A DNA stretch of 64,000 nt from Pelecanus crispus (lineage: Eukaryota > Chordata > Aves > Pelecaniformes > Pelecanidae). How positions within the stretch are numbered: position 1 is the first letter of the stretch; the number at the start of each line of letters is the position of its first letter. A model generated the notes under the pieces. That model saw only the letters and a program-made list of their open reading frames with translations, made no database searches and was not told the origin of the DNA. The stretch is taken from the NCBI RefSeq assembly GCF_030463565.1, contig NC_134643.1, forward strand, positions 123,052,309-123,116,308, in the 5' to 3' direction. The position numbers were made by a program, and so were the translations under genes. Of this stretch, positions 11,590-23,900 are shown in pieces.

Positions 11590-11607
11590 GCTCCTGGGAG
11601 ATGTAGT
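11590..11607 (-). promoter_or_regulatory. ZNF143/STAF-like binding site
   Basis: On the minus strand the sequence reads ACTACATCTCCCAGGAGC. This agrees with the ACTACAA-N-TCCCAG core recognised by ZNF143 (STAF), which is typical of TATA-less CpG-island promoters. It lies about 40-58 bp upstream of the presumed exon 1 donor. Confidence 0.65.
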
Positions 11608-11632
11608 TCGTCGCGCCCTCCCGCCCGGCGCC

Positions 11633-11647
11633 ATGGCCGCCCCGTGA
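11633..11647 (+). other. Four-codon upstream ORF in the presumed SMIM11 exon 1
   Basis: An ATG in a strong Kozak context (GCGCCATGG) opens a frame of M-A-A-P-stop that closes one base before the GAG|GTAGGA donor. If the exon 1 model is right, every SMIM11 mRNA starting upstream would carry this minimal uORF. This depends on the inferred transcription start. Confidence 0.35.
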
Positions 11648-11759
11648 GGTAGGAGCCGCGGTCCCTGGGCCTTCCCCCACGCCCCTCCTTGGCGCGGCCG
11701 CCCGCGGCGCCGGGGGAGGGGGCCGGGCTGGCGGGGGCGGCGGGGCGAGATCGGGCAGG

Positions 11760-12110
11760 AGCGGGGCGGGACACCCCCCCCCCGACCCGGCCCGGCCTGC
11801 TCTGCCTGCCTTGCTGCCTGCCCTCCGGCCTGCTCCCCTGCCTGCCGGCCCCAGAACCCTCAGCTCCCCTCAGCCTTCTCCGGCCTGCCCTCCCTTCTGC
11901 CTGTCTACCTGCCCCCCCTTCCTGTCCCCCAGCCCCCCTGCGCGCCCGTTCCCCCCACCGCCATCCCACTCCTGGCCGGCCTGCCTTCCTTTGCCTCTAC
12001 TCCTGCCCCGCTGCCTGGCCTCCTGCCTGCCCCCCCGCCTGCCTGGCCTCCTGCCCTCCCCTGCCCGCCTGCCCACCTCCCTGCCTGCCTGACCCCGCAC
12101 AGGCCCTGCT
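11760..12110. repeat. Pyrimidine-biased (CCTGC)n-like low-complexity tract
   Basis: About 350 bp have the plus strand almost free of A and dominated by CCTGCC, CTGCC and CCCC runs, including a run of about ten C near 11775. The complementary strand is G-rich with many GGCAGG units and could form G-quadruplexes. The long proline/cysteine-rich and glycine/arginine-rich open frames over it come from composition, not from genes. Confidence 0.8.
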
Positions 12111-12408
12111 CCCGCCCTGGCCCATGGCGGCAGCCGGGCTGCGAGGCGGCAGCAGAAGTCCCCTCGCCATAACCTGCGGTCTCCCAGCCGCCTCTTGGAT
12201 GAGGGAGCCTGAGGTGTAAAAGCTGCCGGAGACAGGCTCAATAGCTAGAAATCGCAGGCAGGCCTCATTCGGCCGTCTGCAGGCGTATTGCTGCGGGGTA
12301 CGATGCACGGCTGCCTGGAAGTGCCTGCTACTGCATATGAGTCTGCTGAGTTTTGTTGTTTTTCTTAAGAAAAAATGAAGCAAATAAGTAAGAAACAGGG
12401 ATCTGACG

Positions 12409-12648
12409 TAATCATAGAATGCTTTGGGTTGGAAGGGACCTTTAGAGGTCATCCAGCCCAACCCCCCTGCAGTGAGCAGGGACAGCTTTAACGCAATCAG
12501 CTTGCTCAGAGCCCCAGCCAACCTGACCTTGAATGTTTCCAGGGATGGGGCCTCCATTACCTCTCTGGGCAACCTGTGCCAGTGCTTCACCACCCTCATT
12601 GTAAAAATTTTTTTCCATATCCAGTCTAAATCTATTCTTCTTTAGTTG
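12409..12648 (-). repeat. CR1 LINE 3' portion (antisense)
   Basis: The segment starts with AATCATAGAATG and GGTTGGAAGGGACC, and the minus-strand frame reads VVKHWHRLPREVMEAPSLE, matching the CR1 ORF2 C-terminus. It is a 5'-truncated CR1 of about 240 bp, inserted in the presumed SMIM11 first intron, opposite in orientation to the copies at 10.5-11.2 kb. Confidence 0.93.
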
Positions 12649-12649
12649 T

Positions 12650-15600
12650 TGAAAAAGTTTGGTTTCCTCAAGTGCCTGTGTGGGTTGCTGGCTGTGCTGG
12701 GCACTGGTGCTGCAGGGACCAGGAAAGGTGACCAGGACCAGGGCAGAGCTGGGGTCGGAATGGAGGCAGGGGAGGCTGCCAGCTCAGCAGACCCTTCTAG
12801 GGCAAGGTGATGGCAGCAAGCAAGGGCCTGCAGCTTGCAAGGACCCTGGGACGTGGCTGATGATGCCCTGGGACCCACGGTGGAACAGTCTGACATGTCA
12901 CTGACATTTTTGGTTTTGATTTGATTTGATTTTAGTCCAGCTGCCATGATTGATACATCCCATCTGCTCTGTTCTTATTTTCCAGAGTTTGGAACATGTG
13001 AGGAGCTGCCAGAGGAATTACTAATATTTTAATTTCTGCTTCGTCAGGTGTGAAGATCTTATATGGCTTTATGTTTTTGATGTTCCTTGAGTTGGTGTTT
13101 AGGAATTTCTTCATCAGTGACTCTAGTATACACTGAGTGATTACACAGTTCTTCTTATGGAGTGATGTCTTGACCTACCTACACATATAGGCTGTAAATG
13201 TACACAGGTCTGAGTGCTTCTGACATAACTGCTGTGTCTTGTGGCAGTGGTTTGTGATGGATTCTTAGTGCAGCAGCTCTGGCTCACAGTTGCTTTCACT
13301 GTGTTTCTCTGTAGCCTTTGGGCTTTGCCATATTACTATGTTTTCCCATGACCCAGTAGCCTTTTTTTTTGGGGAGGCTTGTATTGCAGATGCTAAGCCT
13401 GATGCATGACGCAGCAGGTCACATGTAGTGGTGAGTCCTCCAGTGACTGTCCAGGTGGGAAGCATGCGTTTTGCTTCCTGAAATATGTGCATTAAAGAAA
13501 GCAGCAACAAAAAGGTGGAATGAAACCCCTTTTCTAGCTCAGGACATACTCAGCCATCACTCCATTTTAAATGCAGTCATATAACCTTAGTAGCTCGCTG
13601 CTTTCCGAGGCTGGTGCCTTTTATAGCTTTTCACAAAGTGGATGAAATGGAGATGCTCAGAAATCCCCAGTAGACAAAAGAATATCTCGAGTCCCATTTT
13701 GTTGAGTAGATGGAGTTATTGGCAGGCTGAGTGAGACTTTCAGCCAAGACAACTCAAGTGGATTTGTGAGTACCCAGATGCCTGTGTGGACGTTTTCTGG
13801 TGCATGCAGGCCAGTCGATAGTCTGCCGCTGCATAAGCAAACAATGGTGTGAGTGGCTGGGCTGTGATGTGGTTGCTGTGGTGGACTGGAACTGTAATTC
13901 AGTGGCTGAGAGACCTGGATTCAGTTCTGTGCTCCACCACAGACTTCCCATCTGACTGGGGCCCAACTCCTTTGTCTGGGCTGGTCTGCGTTGCACAACA
14001 CGGCTCCGTGCAGAGATCCTGGGGGTGGTATCAGCTTAAGTCTGGCTCTGGGACTTGGTGCAGCCCTCCCTGAGAGCTCTTTAGCCCTGCTGAGGACACG
14101 AGCCTCTAGGGCTGCATTGGTGACGCTTTCCGCCTGCTCTGGACCCAGAACACCTCACAGCATTTGGAGCTAATGGAGGATTGCTAGTACAGTGCTGAGG
14201 TGTGCGGTATGGGCTGACCCTCTCTTCGTTTCCCATCTGCAGTAGTTTGATCTGCTTCACCGAGGAGGTCTGAGTGTAAATAGGCTAGTGACTGCGAGGA
14301 GCAACCACGGTGAAGAAGGCTACCAATACATGTGAGAGTGATATCATTTTATGCCTACCCTGCACAGGAGTCTACGAGTACCTGATGGATAGCTTATGGA
14401 GTGTCTGTCACGGAGTCTTCGGCAGGGCTTCAGGCAGAGCCTAGTGCTCCTGTTTCTCACGTGGCTCAACACGAGACCTTCTTGTTATGAGTGAAGGTAA
14501 TAGTGACCTTCTGTGGGGCCCAGTCTCCGTTCCCACTAGCGCTGTGTTTGTTACGAGAGCTTTTGTTTTCCTGGGGAACGAACAATGCCTGACTGTAGAT
14601 ATGTTCTGAACTCCTATCTGTGCCTTATCTGCCTCTGAAAAGGCAAACATAAAACTTCAGCTGTTTAGTTGCCTGCATGCTTTTAAGATATCACAACCTT
14701 GAAAGTACAGTGTCTGAGTTTTTTGCTTTTGAATTGATGACCTCAGTGCTAACAAACTGGTTTTTTTAAATGTGAAGTGAATCCTGCCTTTTTCTCTCCT
14801 TTTCCCACTTTATTCTCCCTGCCCCGTGTCCCAGCTCTACCCATTTTTTTCTGTCCTGGGGTTTCAGCTGTATTTAATAATGTCTGGATTGAAATGGAGG
14901 TTGGACAAGTCAAGAGGCAAAATGGGGAGAAGTGCTTGACCACCGGAGGCTGGTGGCACAGGATGTGGGAATCCAACATGGAGAGAGCAGTGGCTTCCCC
15001 ACTCATTTCCAACCGCAGAAGACACTGGGAGGACAGACTGTCAAAAGTGTCAGCTCTCACAGGAAACATTTTGGATCAAAACACCAGTCTTCAGAACAAA
15101 GGGAGAATTTCTTTACTTATTGTCCTTTGTGACTTCAGTGCAGGTACTCCTGGTGGATGCACAATTCAGGCAGATTCAGGCTTGTGCCTCAGCAGAGCAG
15201 AAATATTACAGGAGTGTTGTGCTGAATGGTTAAATAATTGACTCGCAACCAAGAGCATTCACAGGAGTGCACACTGTGATACACATTATATGCTGCTTCT
15301 TGCTGGTGGGACAGTACCCTGCAATCAGACCCCACAGATGGGCTCACATAACGTTTGCTGAGTCTAAAACTTTTTCTGTATGTAAAAAATCACTGAAGCC
15401 CCATTTTCAGCATCATATGCCAGATGCTAGCCTGTCTTTGAATGGCTGAATTCTTGCCTTTTTACAATATGTTGCAAAATTGATTCTGACTGAAGCACAG
15501 AATTTACAGCAATTTAGGAGAAGAGTGAAGACTCTGTCTGATGAAGCCCGCACCCAAGTCAGCATTTTGGGATCAGGACACCCCTGTTGGGCAGTGCAGT

Positions 15601-17000
15601 TCTTTCAGATCAGGCCAGGCTTGTGTAACCTGTGTTTCATTGAGAAGCATGTAGCCATCTGCCCTGTGCACTGAGAACCACATTCTGCTGTGATGTAGGA
15701 TTTTTGCTGTGACCATCTGGCAGGGGACTTCAAATCTTAATGGCAGCTGAAATTCTGGAGGAAACACCAAAAATGCCTTGTTTTTGGAGGTGAAATACTA
15801 CTGACTCATTAGTTCGCAGCTGCACTGACATTTTTTCAGCAGGAGAAGGGAGCTGCACAACCCAGGATCAACACAGTAAATACTGAATGACAAACAAGTT
15901 GGCCATGCCACTGCTTCAGTATAGTTCAATCTTGGGAACAGAGATCTCCAGTGGTGTCTCTCTGTGGGGACATTTCCAGGGTGGTCTCTGCAGGGTGAGG
16001 ATTTTGCAGCTGGGGGAAGAGGAGAGAAGAGGATGCCCTAGCTGGAGAAATAAGGGTATCTGTGAAGAAGCTGGCTGAGCAGCGCAGGAGCAGCAAGAAC
16101 ATTTACTTGACTCCCTATTTCTGGAGAAACGTCAGCAGCAGTTATCGTGGCATAGTGGTGATTTATTCAGCCCAGCTGCTGGTGAAGGTTTGGACTGAGC
16201 TGTAGGGCTTCCTCCTGCTTTTTGACAGTGACTGTTGTTATACATACAGGAAACGTCTCGAGGGGGTTAGGCAGGGAAACGTGCTTAATTTGTAATCCAG
16301 TAGCTGAAATGGTGTCAGTGCTGGTGGAGCAGCAAGCAGAGACCGGAGGGCAGTGTTGTAGCTGTGTGCTGAAGCCCTCAGCATCCCCTCGGGCATTTCT
16401 CAGCCCCAAAGTTCAGCTCTGAAACATATGTTGACTACTCAGGGGATCCAATGAGTGGTTAGTTTGCTTCTGCGTTCTTATGGGCTGCGTGGAGAATTTA
16501 ATTTATTAGTAAATCAGAGAGAACTGGTAAATGATATCACATACTATGATTCACTAGGCATTCAGGCTCCGAACAGGGCAGGTGGGCTTAAAAACCACAA
16601 GACAGCTCTTCTGGGTGTACTTCTGCCCATTACATCTCAAACATCAGTGAGGCAGTGTGATGTGCACACATGTCAAGCTTTTGAAAGCAGCCAGCGTTGT
16701 TTTCGGTTGGGCAGCTGCCGGGATGTGCTGCGCACGGTGGTAGCACGGCCTGCGCTCTGCGCAAGTGTGGCACCTGCCTGGGGCCTGTCAAACCCCTGTC
16801 CTTCAGCAGCACGGACGTTGCTCCTGTCACTCAGCTCCGAAAAGGCCCATGTAGGTCATTCCTGAACCGTGTGGCACTGGTACGCTGCCAGGCACTGTGC
16901 AGCAGATGAGATTGTCAGAGAGGTGCAGGGTGGACATGCTGAGTAGAAGCAGATTGGCTAATTATTCTTTAATTTCCATTTCTTCAAGATGCTCCTGCCC
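12650..17000. other. Presumed SMIM11 first intron
   Basis: No coding sequence or clear repeat is recognised in these 4.3 kb. A short (TTTGA)n run lies near 12910. The stretch between the CpG island and the 17.0 kb exon would be intron 1 if the promoter assignment is correct. Confidence 0.5.
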
Positions 17001-17002
17001 CA

Positions 17003-17104
17003 GTCTGTGCCTTTAGAAGCGTGACGCTCATCGGTGCTGGGCGCAGCCTGCTGCGGAACGGACAGTATCATCACGCAGCCAAGATGGTGGCATTTAACTG
17101 GAAG
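17003..17104 (+). other. SMIM11: SMIM11 first coding exon, mostly 5' UTR
   Basis: A pyrimidine-rich tract followed by CCTGCCCCAG suggests an acceptor ending at 17003, with an alternative TTCTTCAAG at 16988. The exon would hold about 80 nt of 5' UTR plus 21 nt of coding sequence and end at 17104. The exact 5' boundary is uncertain. Confidence 0.5.
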
Positions 17105-18943
17105 GTGAGGATGTTTCACGTTCATAAAGCAGTGAATTGCTGCTCTTTCAAGTAGATGCATGTAAGATGTGGTAGGGTGGGTCCTATGTTTAAAGATGGT
17201 TTCCTTGCCTAGGTGAAGGTGGTTTAACCACCAAGCTGTCTGCACCTCAGGGACAGCGGACTTGTTGTTGTAGTCCTTTCTTGCCATATATGCTCGCACC
17301 TTGGGGGCTGGCCCCAGTACTTGCTGTTGGGGCCTCACACTTTAGACCTGAGCGCAGCGCTGGTAGGCAAGCTCTGCTCTGCTCACCTCTCCTCCTCCTG
17401 GCTTTCCTCTTTCAAGGCTTTTCTCCGGCTGCTCTTTCCTCAGCTCCTTTTGTAACTGGAGGGTATTTTCTCCGCTATGTCTTTTAGTGTATTGGGGCCA
17501 TAAACACCCTGCAGGGTCCTTGTGTAAGGCACAGAAATGTTTGAGAAAGTACCTCATGTCATGCATTAACAATTTTAACATGTTAAATCAAACTATTTAT
17601 CAAGAAAGCAATGCTAACCCCAAGCCTTGGCTTTACCTTTCTGGTGTTGCAGAGCTGTGGTTTAAAGAGATTGCCACTTTTACTGTGTGGGGAGATTGAC
17701 AGAGGATGATGGGTTTTTGCAAAATTAGAGGGGAGTGGCCTGATGTCAAAGGTAATGTGCAGCTTGTAGAGATCCGCATTGTAAAAGACCCCACTTGAGC
17801 CTGTGATTTGTGGACTTTAAGGGGGCACACTAATGGTGTATGGATACAAGGCTTTTTCTAAATTCAGTAGTTTGACAATGGCCAAACAGCTTTATGAGGT
17901 GCTGGAAGGCCTGCTAAGGGTACAGGGAGGTACTGGGAGGCTCGCTAAGGGGGGGCTGGCACTGTGAACTTACTGTGCACCACTAGACCGATCCTGCCGG
18001 CCAGGTGGCTCTTTGAAACAGTGTGCTGGGAAGTCGAGGTACCTTCAATATCCATCTGCAATTGACATCTTTCACTGAGTGCCTGTGCTGCTCCTGTTAT
18101 ATTTGTATTCTGAGTTCACAGTGTTACCCGTTTGCATTTTATTTTCCACTCCATGTACACTTACAGTAGCATGCTTTTATAACGTTGAAATACGTTGTGC
18201 AATTTCAGTGGTTCCAGGCATTAAAGACTCCTGAAACTGAATCATTGGAGGCTGTGGGTTTTTTTACTTTTCTTCCAGCTCAAAGGCCTTTATCTATACC
18301 TTCTAGAGCTGGGCATGTTAATTGCAAAACTACCATGGATTAAAATGTCTACGAGCCCAAAAGTGTCTTTGGGGATCACATCTGATAGGTGATACGTGTG
18401 CATTCATCACTCATGTGAGAATTGTTCAGAAGCATTTCCACTTTTACAATTATCCTAAGATATTCAGTTCTTCCCCTTTTTCGGCTCTAGATTGTGCCAA
18501 TATCCCATTTGCTGTAAAGCAAGCAAAAGCAACAAAGACCTGTTCAAAGGGGCTTCATATACAAACTTGAGTGAACTTGTTTTTGTCCTTTCCCCTAGAC
18601 GTTGATCTGCCTGTTTTAAAGTTTCCTACAGAAAAAAAAAAACATGACCAGAGGAGCATTACCATTGCTTTGAATAATGCTGTTCCTGTAGAAAGCTGTA
18701 TAGCATCCCTGTAGATTCATTTTTAATTGTCCAAGTGTTCCAGTAACTGCTTAAATATATTGTTTTGCATTTCAGGCTTTGGAGAACTTCCCATTGCTGA
18801 TGTACATTTTGGCAGCTAAAACATTGATTCTTTGCTTAGCATTTGCTGGAGTAAAAATGTACCAGAGCAAAAAAATTGAAAAAAAACTGAAGAGGGAACA
18901 TGAAGAGAAATTTAAAACAGAAGTAGAGAAGAAGGATGATTGA
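17084..18943 (+). CDS. SMIM11: SMIM11, small single-pass membrane protein (two coding exons)
   Basis: The coding sequence is join(17084-17104, 18776-18943) and encodes 62 aa. The first coding segment gives MVAFNWK and ends at the donor AAG|GTGAGG. The second begins after TTTTGCATTTCAG and reads ALENFPLLMYILAAKT, then LILCLAFAGVKMYQ, then a charged tail rich in K and E ending KKDD. Human SMIM11 (about 58 aa) reads MNWKVLEHVPLLLYILAAKTL and so on, so the junction, the membrane segment (about residues 13-34) and the lysine/glutamate tail all align. The intron is phase 0. The bird start lies three codons upstream of the human one because the base triplet before N-W-K is TTT, not ATG. The cellular role is not well established. 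It lies on the same strand as KCNE2, as in human. Confidence 0.93.
17897..17951. repeat. Imperfect direct repeat in the SMIM11 intron
   Basis: Two copies of a roughly 24-bp unit of the form AGGTRCTGGRAGG-...-GCTAAGGG lie close together (17897-17920 and 17928-17951) and share about 20 bases. No function is apparent. Confidence 0.6.
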
Positions 18944-20920
18944 AGAGTCTCTCAGGTATAGAATTTATTCGACATCCTGGTGTTCGATAATGGCATTGGC
19001 ATATTCATTCCATTATGTTCTGGCTTGGATACATTTGGATTGTGCAATTAGAACTATCACCATTATCTGAGTTCTTGTAATATTTGTCTCCTGCTGTGCT
19101 TCAGCGTATCTGCACACCCGTATCATGCCCATTCTTTGTATGTGGTTGCCACCAGAAAACTTTGCAGCCATGTTTCATGATTTAGGAGATCTTAGCACAG
19201 TATTCCTTCTCTGCTCTTAATCTCCCTGAATTTTTATGCCCAGAGAATTGCACAGGAAATCCATATACTTAAAAAGGTGGTTATATTGGCAAAAAATGCA
19301 TGAAAGGCATGACAGACAGGAGGATGCAGTCAGACCTCTTGGCCTTAAGTCACATAATTAAGATAGAAAAGAATCAGCCATTCCATATTAGTTAAATACA
19401 TGACAACTTGTAGATGGTTTAGCTGGAAGTGCCAAATCTTATGCCGTGGAGCTTCCCAAGGTAATAGAAATGCTACAGGTTATGCTATGTAACATCCACC
19501 ATATGTACTTCACTGAGAAAAAGGACATCTTTCTGCATAAAAGAGCAAAACGAACATTACAAAATTTCTTGAAGTTTTGTGTTTTCATTCCCCGTGTGCT
19601 GAATTCCTTCCCACTGTTTTCAAAGTTTAAGCAATCATTGCCTTATTGGATCAAGTCCATTAGCAAAATGAGTGCTGAGTAGTGCTAAGATTATATTCCC
19701 TGACTTGTTTGGTATGTGATTTTTGTATCAATTTGTTTCACATCTCTCTGTTCTGCAGCAAAATGGGAATTCTGTTCCTGCCTGCCCTTTGTAAGCTCAG
19801 TGGGAGTTTGATGTAATGTCACTCTTCATTAAACTAAAAAACTTAACTTTCCCCTTTTGAGGTCGTCACTGCACTTACAAAGAGAGTTTCAGTTTTTAGA
19901 AATGTTTACTAGTTTTGATTTCAAACCTATCACTTTTATTTCATGCAACAGGGTTTGTAAATTGTGACTAGAAATGGGGCCCTGGAAATAACCATGGGAA
20001 TGAAGTGGTTCATTTGCATAGAAAAAACATTAAAAACAAAGGTGTTTTTCAGTCTCCTGTTTACATCAGATTGAGGATTTGTCTCTGGGCAGACTTATGC
20101 CATTTCAAACTCCTGTTTTAAATCAGTTTAGCTAGCCACTGGAAAATGCTGTGAGACCACTTCTGTCTGTTTTTGCAGAATAAGTCAGACAGAGTAAGTT
20201 ATATGGAGTTTTATTGCTAAGAAAATGAGAGTTGGGCTGCCCTGCAAGTGAGCAAGCCTGCTACTTGTTATGAGCAGACTGTACTGTGCTGTGTGTGCAG
20301 GGCTGGGTCCCAGGGAGTTCTGCCTGGCAGAGTCCATAGCCGAAGGGATTGCTGCGCCAGGGTAACGAGCTTATCCCACAAGGCCTCTCTGTCCAGCATG
20401 TGACATTGACCTTGTTGAATGGCTGGCATTAAAGCATCTCTGATTTCGCAGAAAATACCGTAGTTGCCCAGTCACCCAGTGTTGCCCACTGGAGGCCCAG
20501 TCCTTCCTAAATTCTACCATCTCTTGGACTGTCAGCCATGTCTTTCTATAGTGGGATTGCAAGAAGGGGTGAATTCTCCTACCCTAAAAATGTTCTCCAG
20601 CGTCAGCACCGCAGAGCTGTGATTAGCTCCGATTGCAGCGTGCCACGTGGGCAGGCAGATTTAGCCCATGTGCTGCCAGCGTATCATGTCTGCTGTTCTC
20701 ACTGCTGTTTCCCCACCCTGCAGATTTTCTGAGACTTGGCAGCTTGCATTGGATTTCCTTCCTGGGAGAATGGAGCCTTCCTGTAGATGAAGGATGTGCC
20801 AAAGGAATAAAACCCTCAAAAGTAACATTTGCTTAAACTGTATCCCAAATTTTATGTGTACAGCAAGATATCTAAGCCTCTATTTATGCAATAAAAAATC
20901 CTTTGTAAAAAAATAAAGTA
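18944..20920 (+). other. SMIM11: Presumed SMIM11 3' UTR and flank
   Basis: No further coding sequence is seen after the SMIM11 stop. The stretch is AT-rich, and canonical AATAAA signals are clustered at its far end. The true 3' end could be earlier if a non-canonical signal is used (for example CATTAAACT near 19828). Confidence 0.4.
20890..20917 (+). terminator. SMIM11: Polyadenylation signal pair, candidate SMIM11 3' end
   Basis: Two AATAAA hexamers (20890-20895 and 20912-20917) are followed by GTGGCCTTGGTTGCTG, a GT-rich downstream element. A further AATAAA lies about 85 bp upstream. They are in the sense orientation for SMIM11. Confidence 0.45.
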
Positions 20921-20929
20921 GTGGCCTTG

Positions 20930-23900
20930 GTTGCTGCTTACTCAATTGCTACAGTTAGAGCTGCAGGGGAGGCAGTTTTTAAAGATTAGCTGCAAGGAGG
21001 TGGCTGGTTTTAAAGAGAAAAACACTCTGGATCCATCATGGGCGTGTACAAGGTTCATGGACGGGCAGAAGGAAATGGGGAGGGCTCTATGCAACTTCTT
21101 CAGAGCAGCTGCTTCCTGCACGGGTGTAAATCTGAGACTTGTGGGCCCTTTTATTGAATCCAGATGAACAAACGCAGGAGAGGAGCTTTTCTGGGCAGGT
21201 CTTTCTCAAACCACTTTCCATACCTAGAACTTCCTTAGAGTAATGCAAATCACAGTGTCAGTGTGAAAACCTTTGAGGAAGTTTCATGCTAGAAAGTTTC
21301 TTACGTTATTTTGCTATGCACAGTATCTGAGAACTGTGTATGGCTCTCTATTTACTACTTGGCCTATGAAGCAGAGAGGTTTTCATTCTCATTACTAGCT
21401 GCTCCTGCCTGTGCAATAACACCAAAACCTGGAGGATAAGCTAACTTGGTCACGGCAGGTTAATCAACAGAGCAGATTTTTTTTCACAGAAATAAAGGCT
21501 TAGGCTTGTGTAGCAGTGCCAACAGGTACATCTGCCTTCGTGTCTCCTATAATGGAGCGCTTCCTAGATCCTTGTATCTTCTGGAAGTTAAGGTGAAGTT
21601 GAAATCTGACAGTGGAGAGGGGAGAGGAGGGAAGAGAAGAAGTGAAGGGCCCTTGGAGAAGCCTTGGGAGCTCAGCAGGATGTGGGAGGCCTCTGGGGTG
21701 GCTCGCTCCTGCCCTCTCCCTGCGCCTGCGGGCTGAGGGGCCTGCGGCGGTCGCACCAGCGCGCTGCTGCAGTATCCCTCTTTCAAGCGTTACCTGATGA
21801 CGTTTGTGTGCAGCTGATACGGCTGATGCTCAGAGAGCTCTCGCTGTGGTGGAGTTACTCACCAGGAGCTGCAGTGATTTTTAAAATCTTGCTGTTCATG
21901 CGGTCACCTTGGTGACTGGGGAATATAAGCATTGCAGAAACCCATTCCCGGGATAGAGCAATATCCCTGCTACGGCAGCCTCAGGACTGCAAGGCTAGGG
22001 AGTTCATAGTGCCATTGTAAAACAGCAGTTTCCTTCTATGGTCTCAGCAGTCATCTGTCTATGCAAAGGTGGAATTGAATGGTAGTTTAATTAAATGGCT
22101 CCGTGGTGTTCAGTGAGAATAGAGTCTGCTAACCACCTCCATTAAACAGCTGTTGAGGGAAAGGCACCAAGATATTTAGCTAAGCCACACACCGTTAACC
22201 TTAACAGGAAATTGTCAGGCCTGTGTAGTGTCCACCAGCTTCAAAAGTAAGCAAAGTCTTGGCTCCATGCAGTCAGCGGTTGCCTTTGAATATTGGTCCC
22301 AGTCTAGAGTTTTTTTAGGCTCTCAACCAAGAGTAGATTTTTCTAGACCAACAGTAATAATGAGCTTTTTTTGGTTTTTTAAACTGAAAGCAGAAGTATT
22401 CTCCACTTCAATACAGTTGCTCTGTAAGCAGAATCAAAGGTGCACAATCTCCCTTTAAAGCAAGTCATTTAGCATCAGAGCAATTGGGCACCAATGGGGC
22501 ACGATTTAGCACCCAGAGCAATCAAGACTGGCATTAAAATCTGGGGGCCCTACCTTGCCAAACATGCGCAAGAAGGGAATTAACACAAGGAGCCTCTTTC
22601 TTGTCCCTGGCTTGAACAGGGGAGAAAGCAGCTGTGAGGATTCTCCTCAGAAGTCCTCCACATCACCACCTTTTTGCCTGTACAGCCAAATCAGAAAACC
22701 TCTTTGTATGTGTAAGACTTCAAATTTGGTCCAACCTGGCTGGTTTTTCCTTAACTTCGGAGTAGTGCTACAGCATAGATAACCCCTAGAGTTTGTGATG
22801 GGTGTCAAAGCAGGCTGATATCCTAGAGTTTCCAAAACACCTTATCCATTCCCAAACCTGAACCAATACCTGTTCTCTGACATACCAGGGTAGAGTTTTG
22901 ATCTATGCTATCACTGGATAGGTTCCAGCAGGTTTTTTTTACCCTTGGGCATCCTATGTGCCACAGTTGCAGCCTTAAACAAGAAAATATGCTGACACTG
23001 GGGGGAGACAGCAGCTCAGATTTGTTTCAGTTTCTTGTTCAGAAACCAGCTGGGGACCTCGAAGTCTGGTTTCTTACTGAAAGAAGGGTTATACGATTAG
23101 TCCTAGCAAATTTAAAAGAGGAATAGAGAATTCAAATGGATTGAGTTTCTGCAAGTGAGAGGAGGCAGCAAGGATAGTGAAGCAAGCCTTGAAGTGCTCA
23201 GTGTGTATGAGCGTGTAGCTTGCTAGACAGCAGGGGATCTACACAGGATACTCTTGTAGGTGTTCCCATCCCAGAAAGCGAGCCAGGTCACACTCTTCCG
23301 GTGCCTACAGAACTACAGTGTCTCTCCTTCTCCCCTGTTCAGTAAAATTACTCTTTTCAAAAAGAGCATTCATGTTGTGTAGACAGGCAGCTTAACCTTA
23401 TGCAGTACCTCACTTGCACAGCTCTTTCACTATCGGATACTGGCTTTTAAACTTCTAGTGTTTGCATCTTTAGGCTTTCTTTTAGTGACATGAAGGCCAT
23501 GTGTTTTTAAACAAAGCCGAAATCCTTGTGTAGTAATAAAGAAAGGTGCTCTTGGGATTTTAAGGGAAAAAACTAAACTCTCACAGGTTCTGAGATGACT
23601 TAAGTGGCTGCTGGAATAGCGCTTTTCCAGCCTGAAGGAGCTCAGTGGCTGTGGGGTATCTGTGGTCCTATTAGTGAAAAATAAGTGAAGAAGCATTCAA
23701 CAGGACTGTTTTCTCATTATCCGTTTTGGACTTTGGCTGAAATGAACTCGGCCTGATTTTAGTACCACTGAACGCTTTTAGTCTGGAGGCCACGAGACTT
23801 TTACCAGAAACACAACAGCTGGAGGAAGGCAGAGCTCCCTGAGCAGCGCCCCAGGGCAGGAGAGATTGCTCCTGAGCCATCGTGCTGCAAGTCAGGGAGC

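Larger units (their letters stand above)
11230..12130. promoter_or_regulatory. SMIM11: CpG island, probable SMIM11 promoter
   Basis: This is the only strongly CpG-dense segment in the window. Density is highest at 11500-11770, with many GCGC, CCGC and GGCG motifs and GGGCGG-type Sp1-like boxes. It includes a ZNF143-like site at 11590-11607 and a GAG|GTAGGA donor at 11648/11649. It lies about 5.4 kb upstream of the first SMIM11 coding exon on the same strand, with no other plus-strand gene between. I infer it is the housekeeping promoter and non-coding exon 1 of SMIM11. A bidirectional role is possible, but no minus-strand gene is visible nearby. Confidence 0.7.

Noticed and set aside
11689-12219. 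176-codon proline/cysteine/alanine-rich frame and its antisense partner
   Set aside because: Produced by the C-rich low-complexity tract beside the CpG island.
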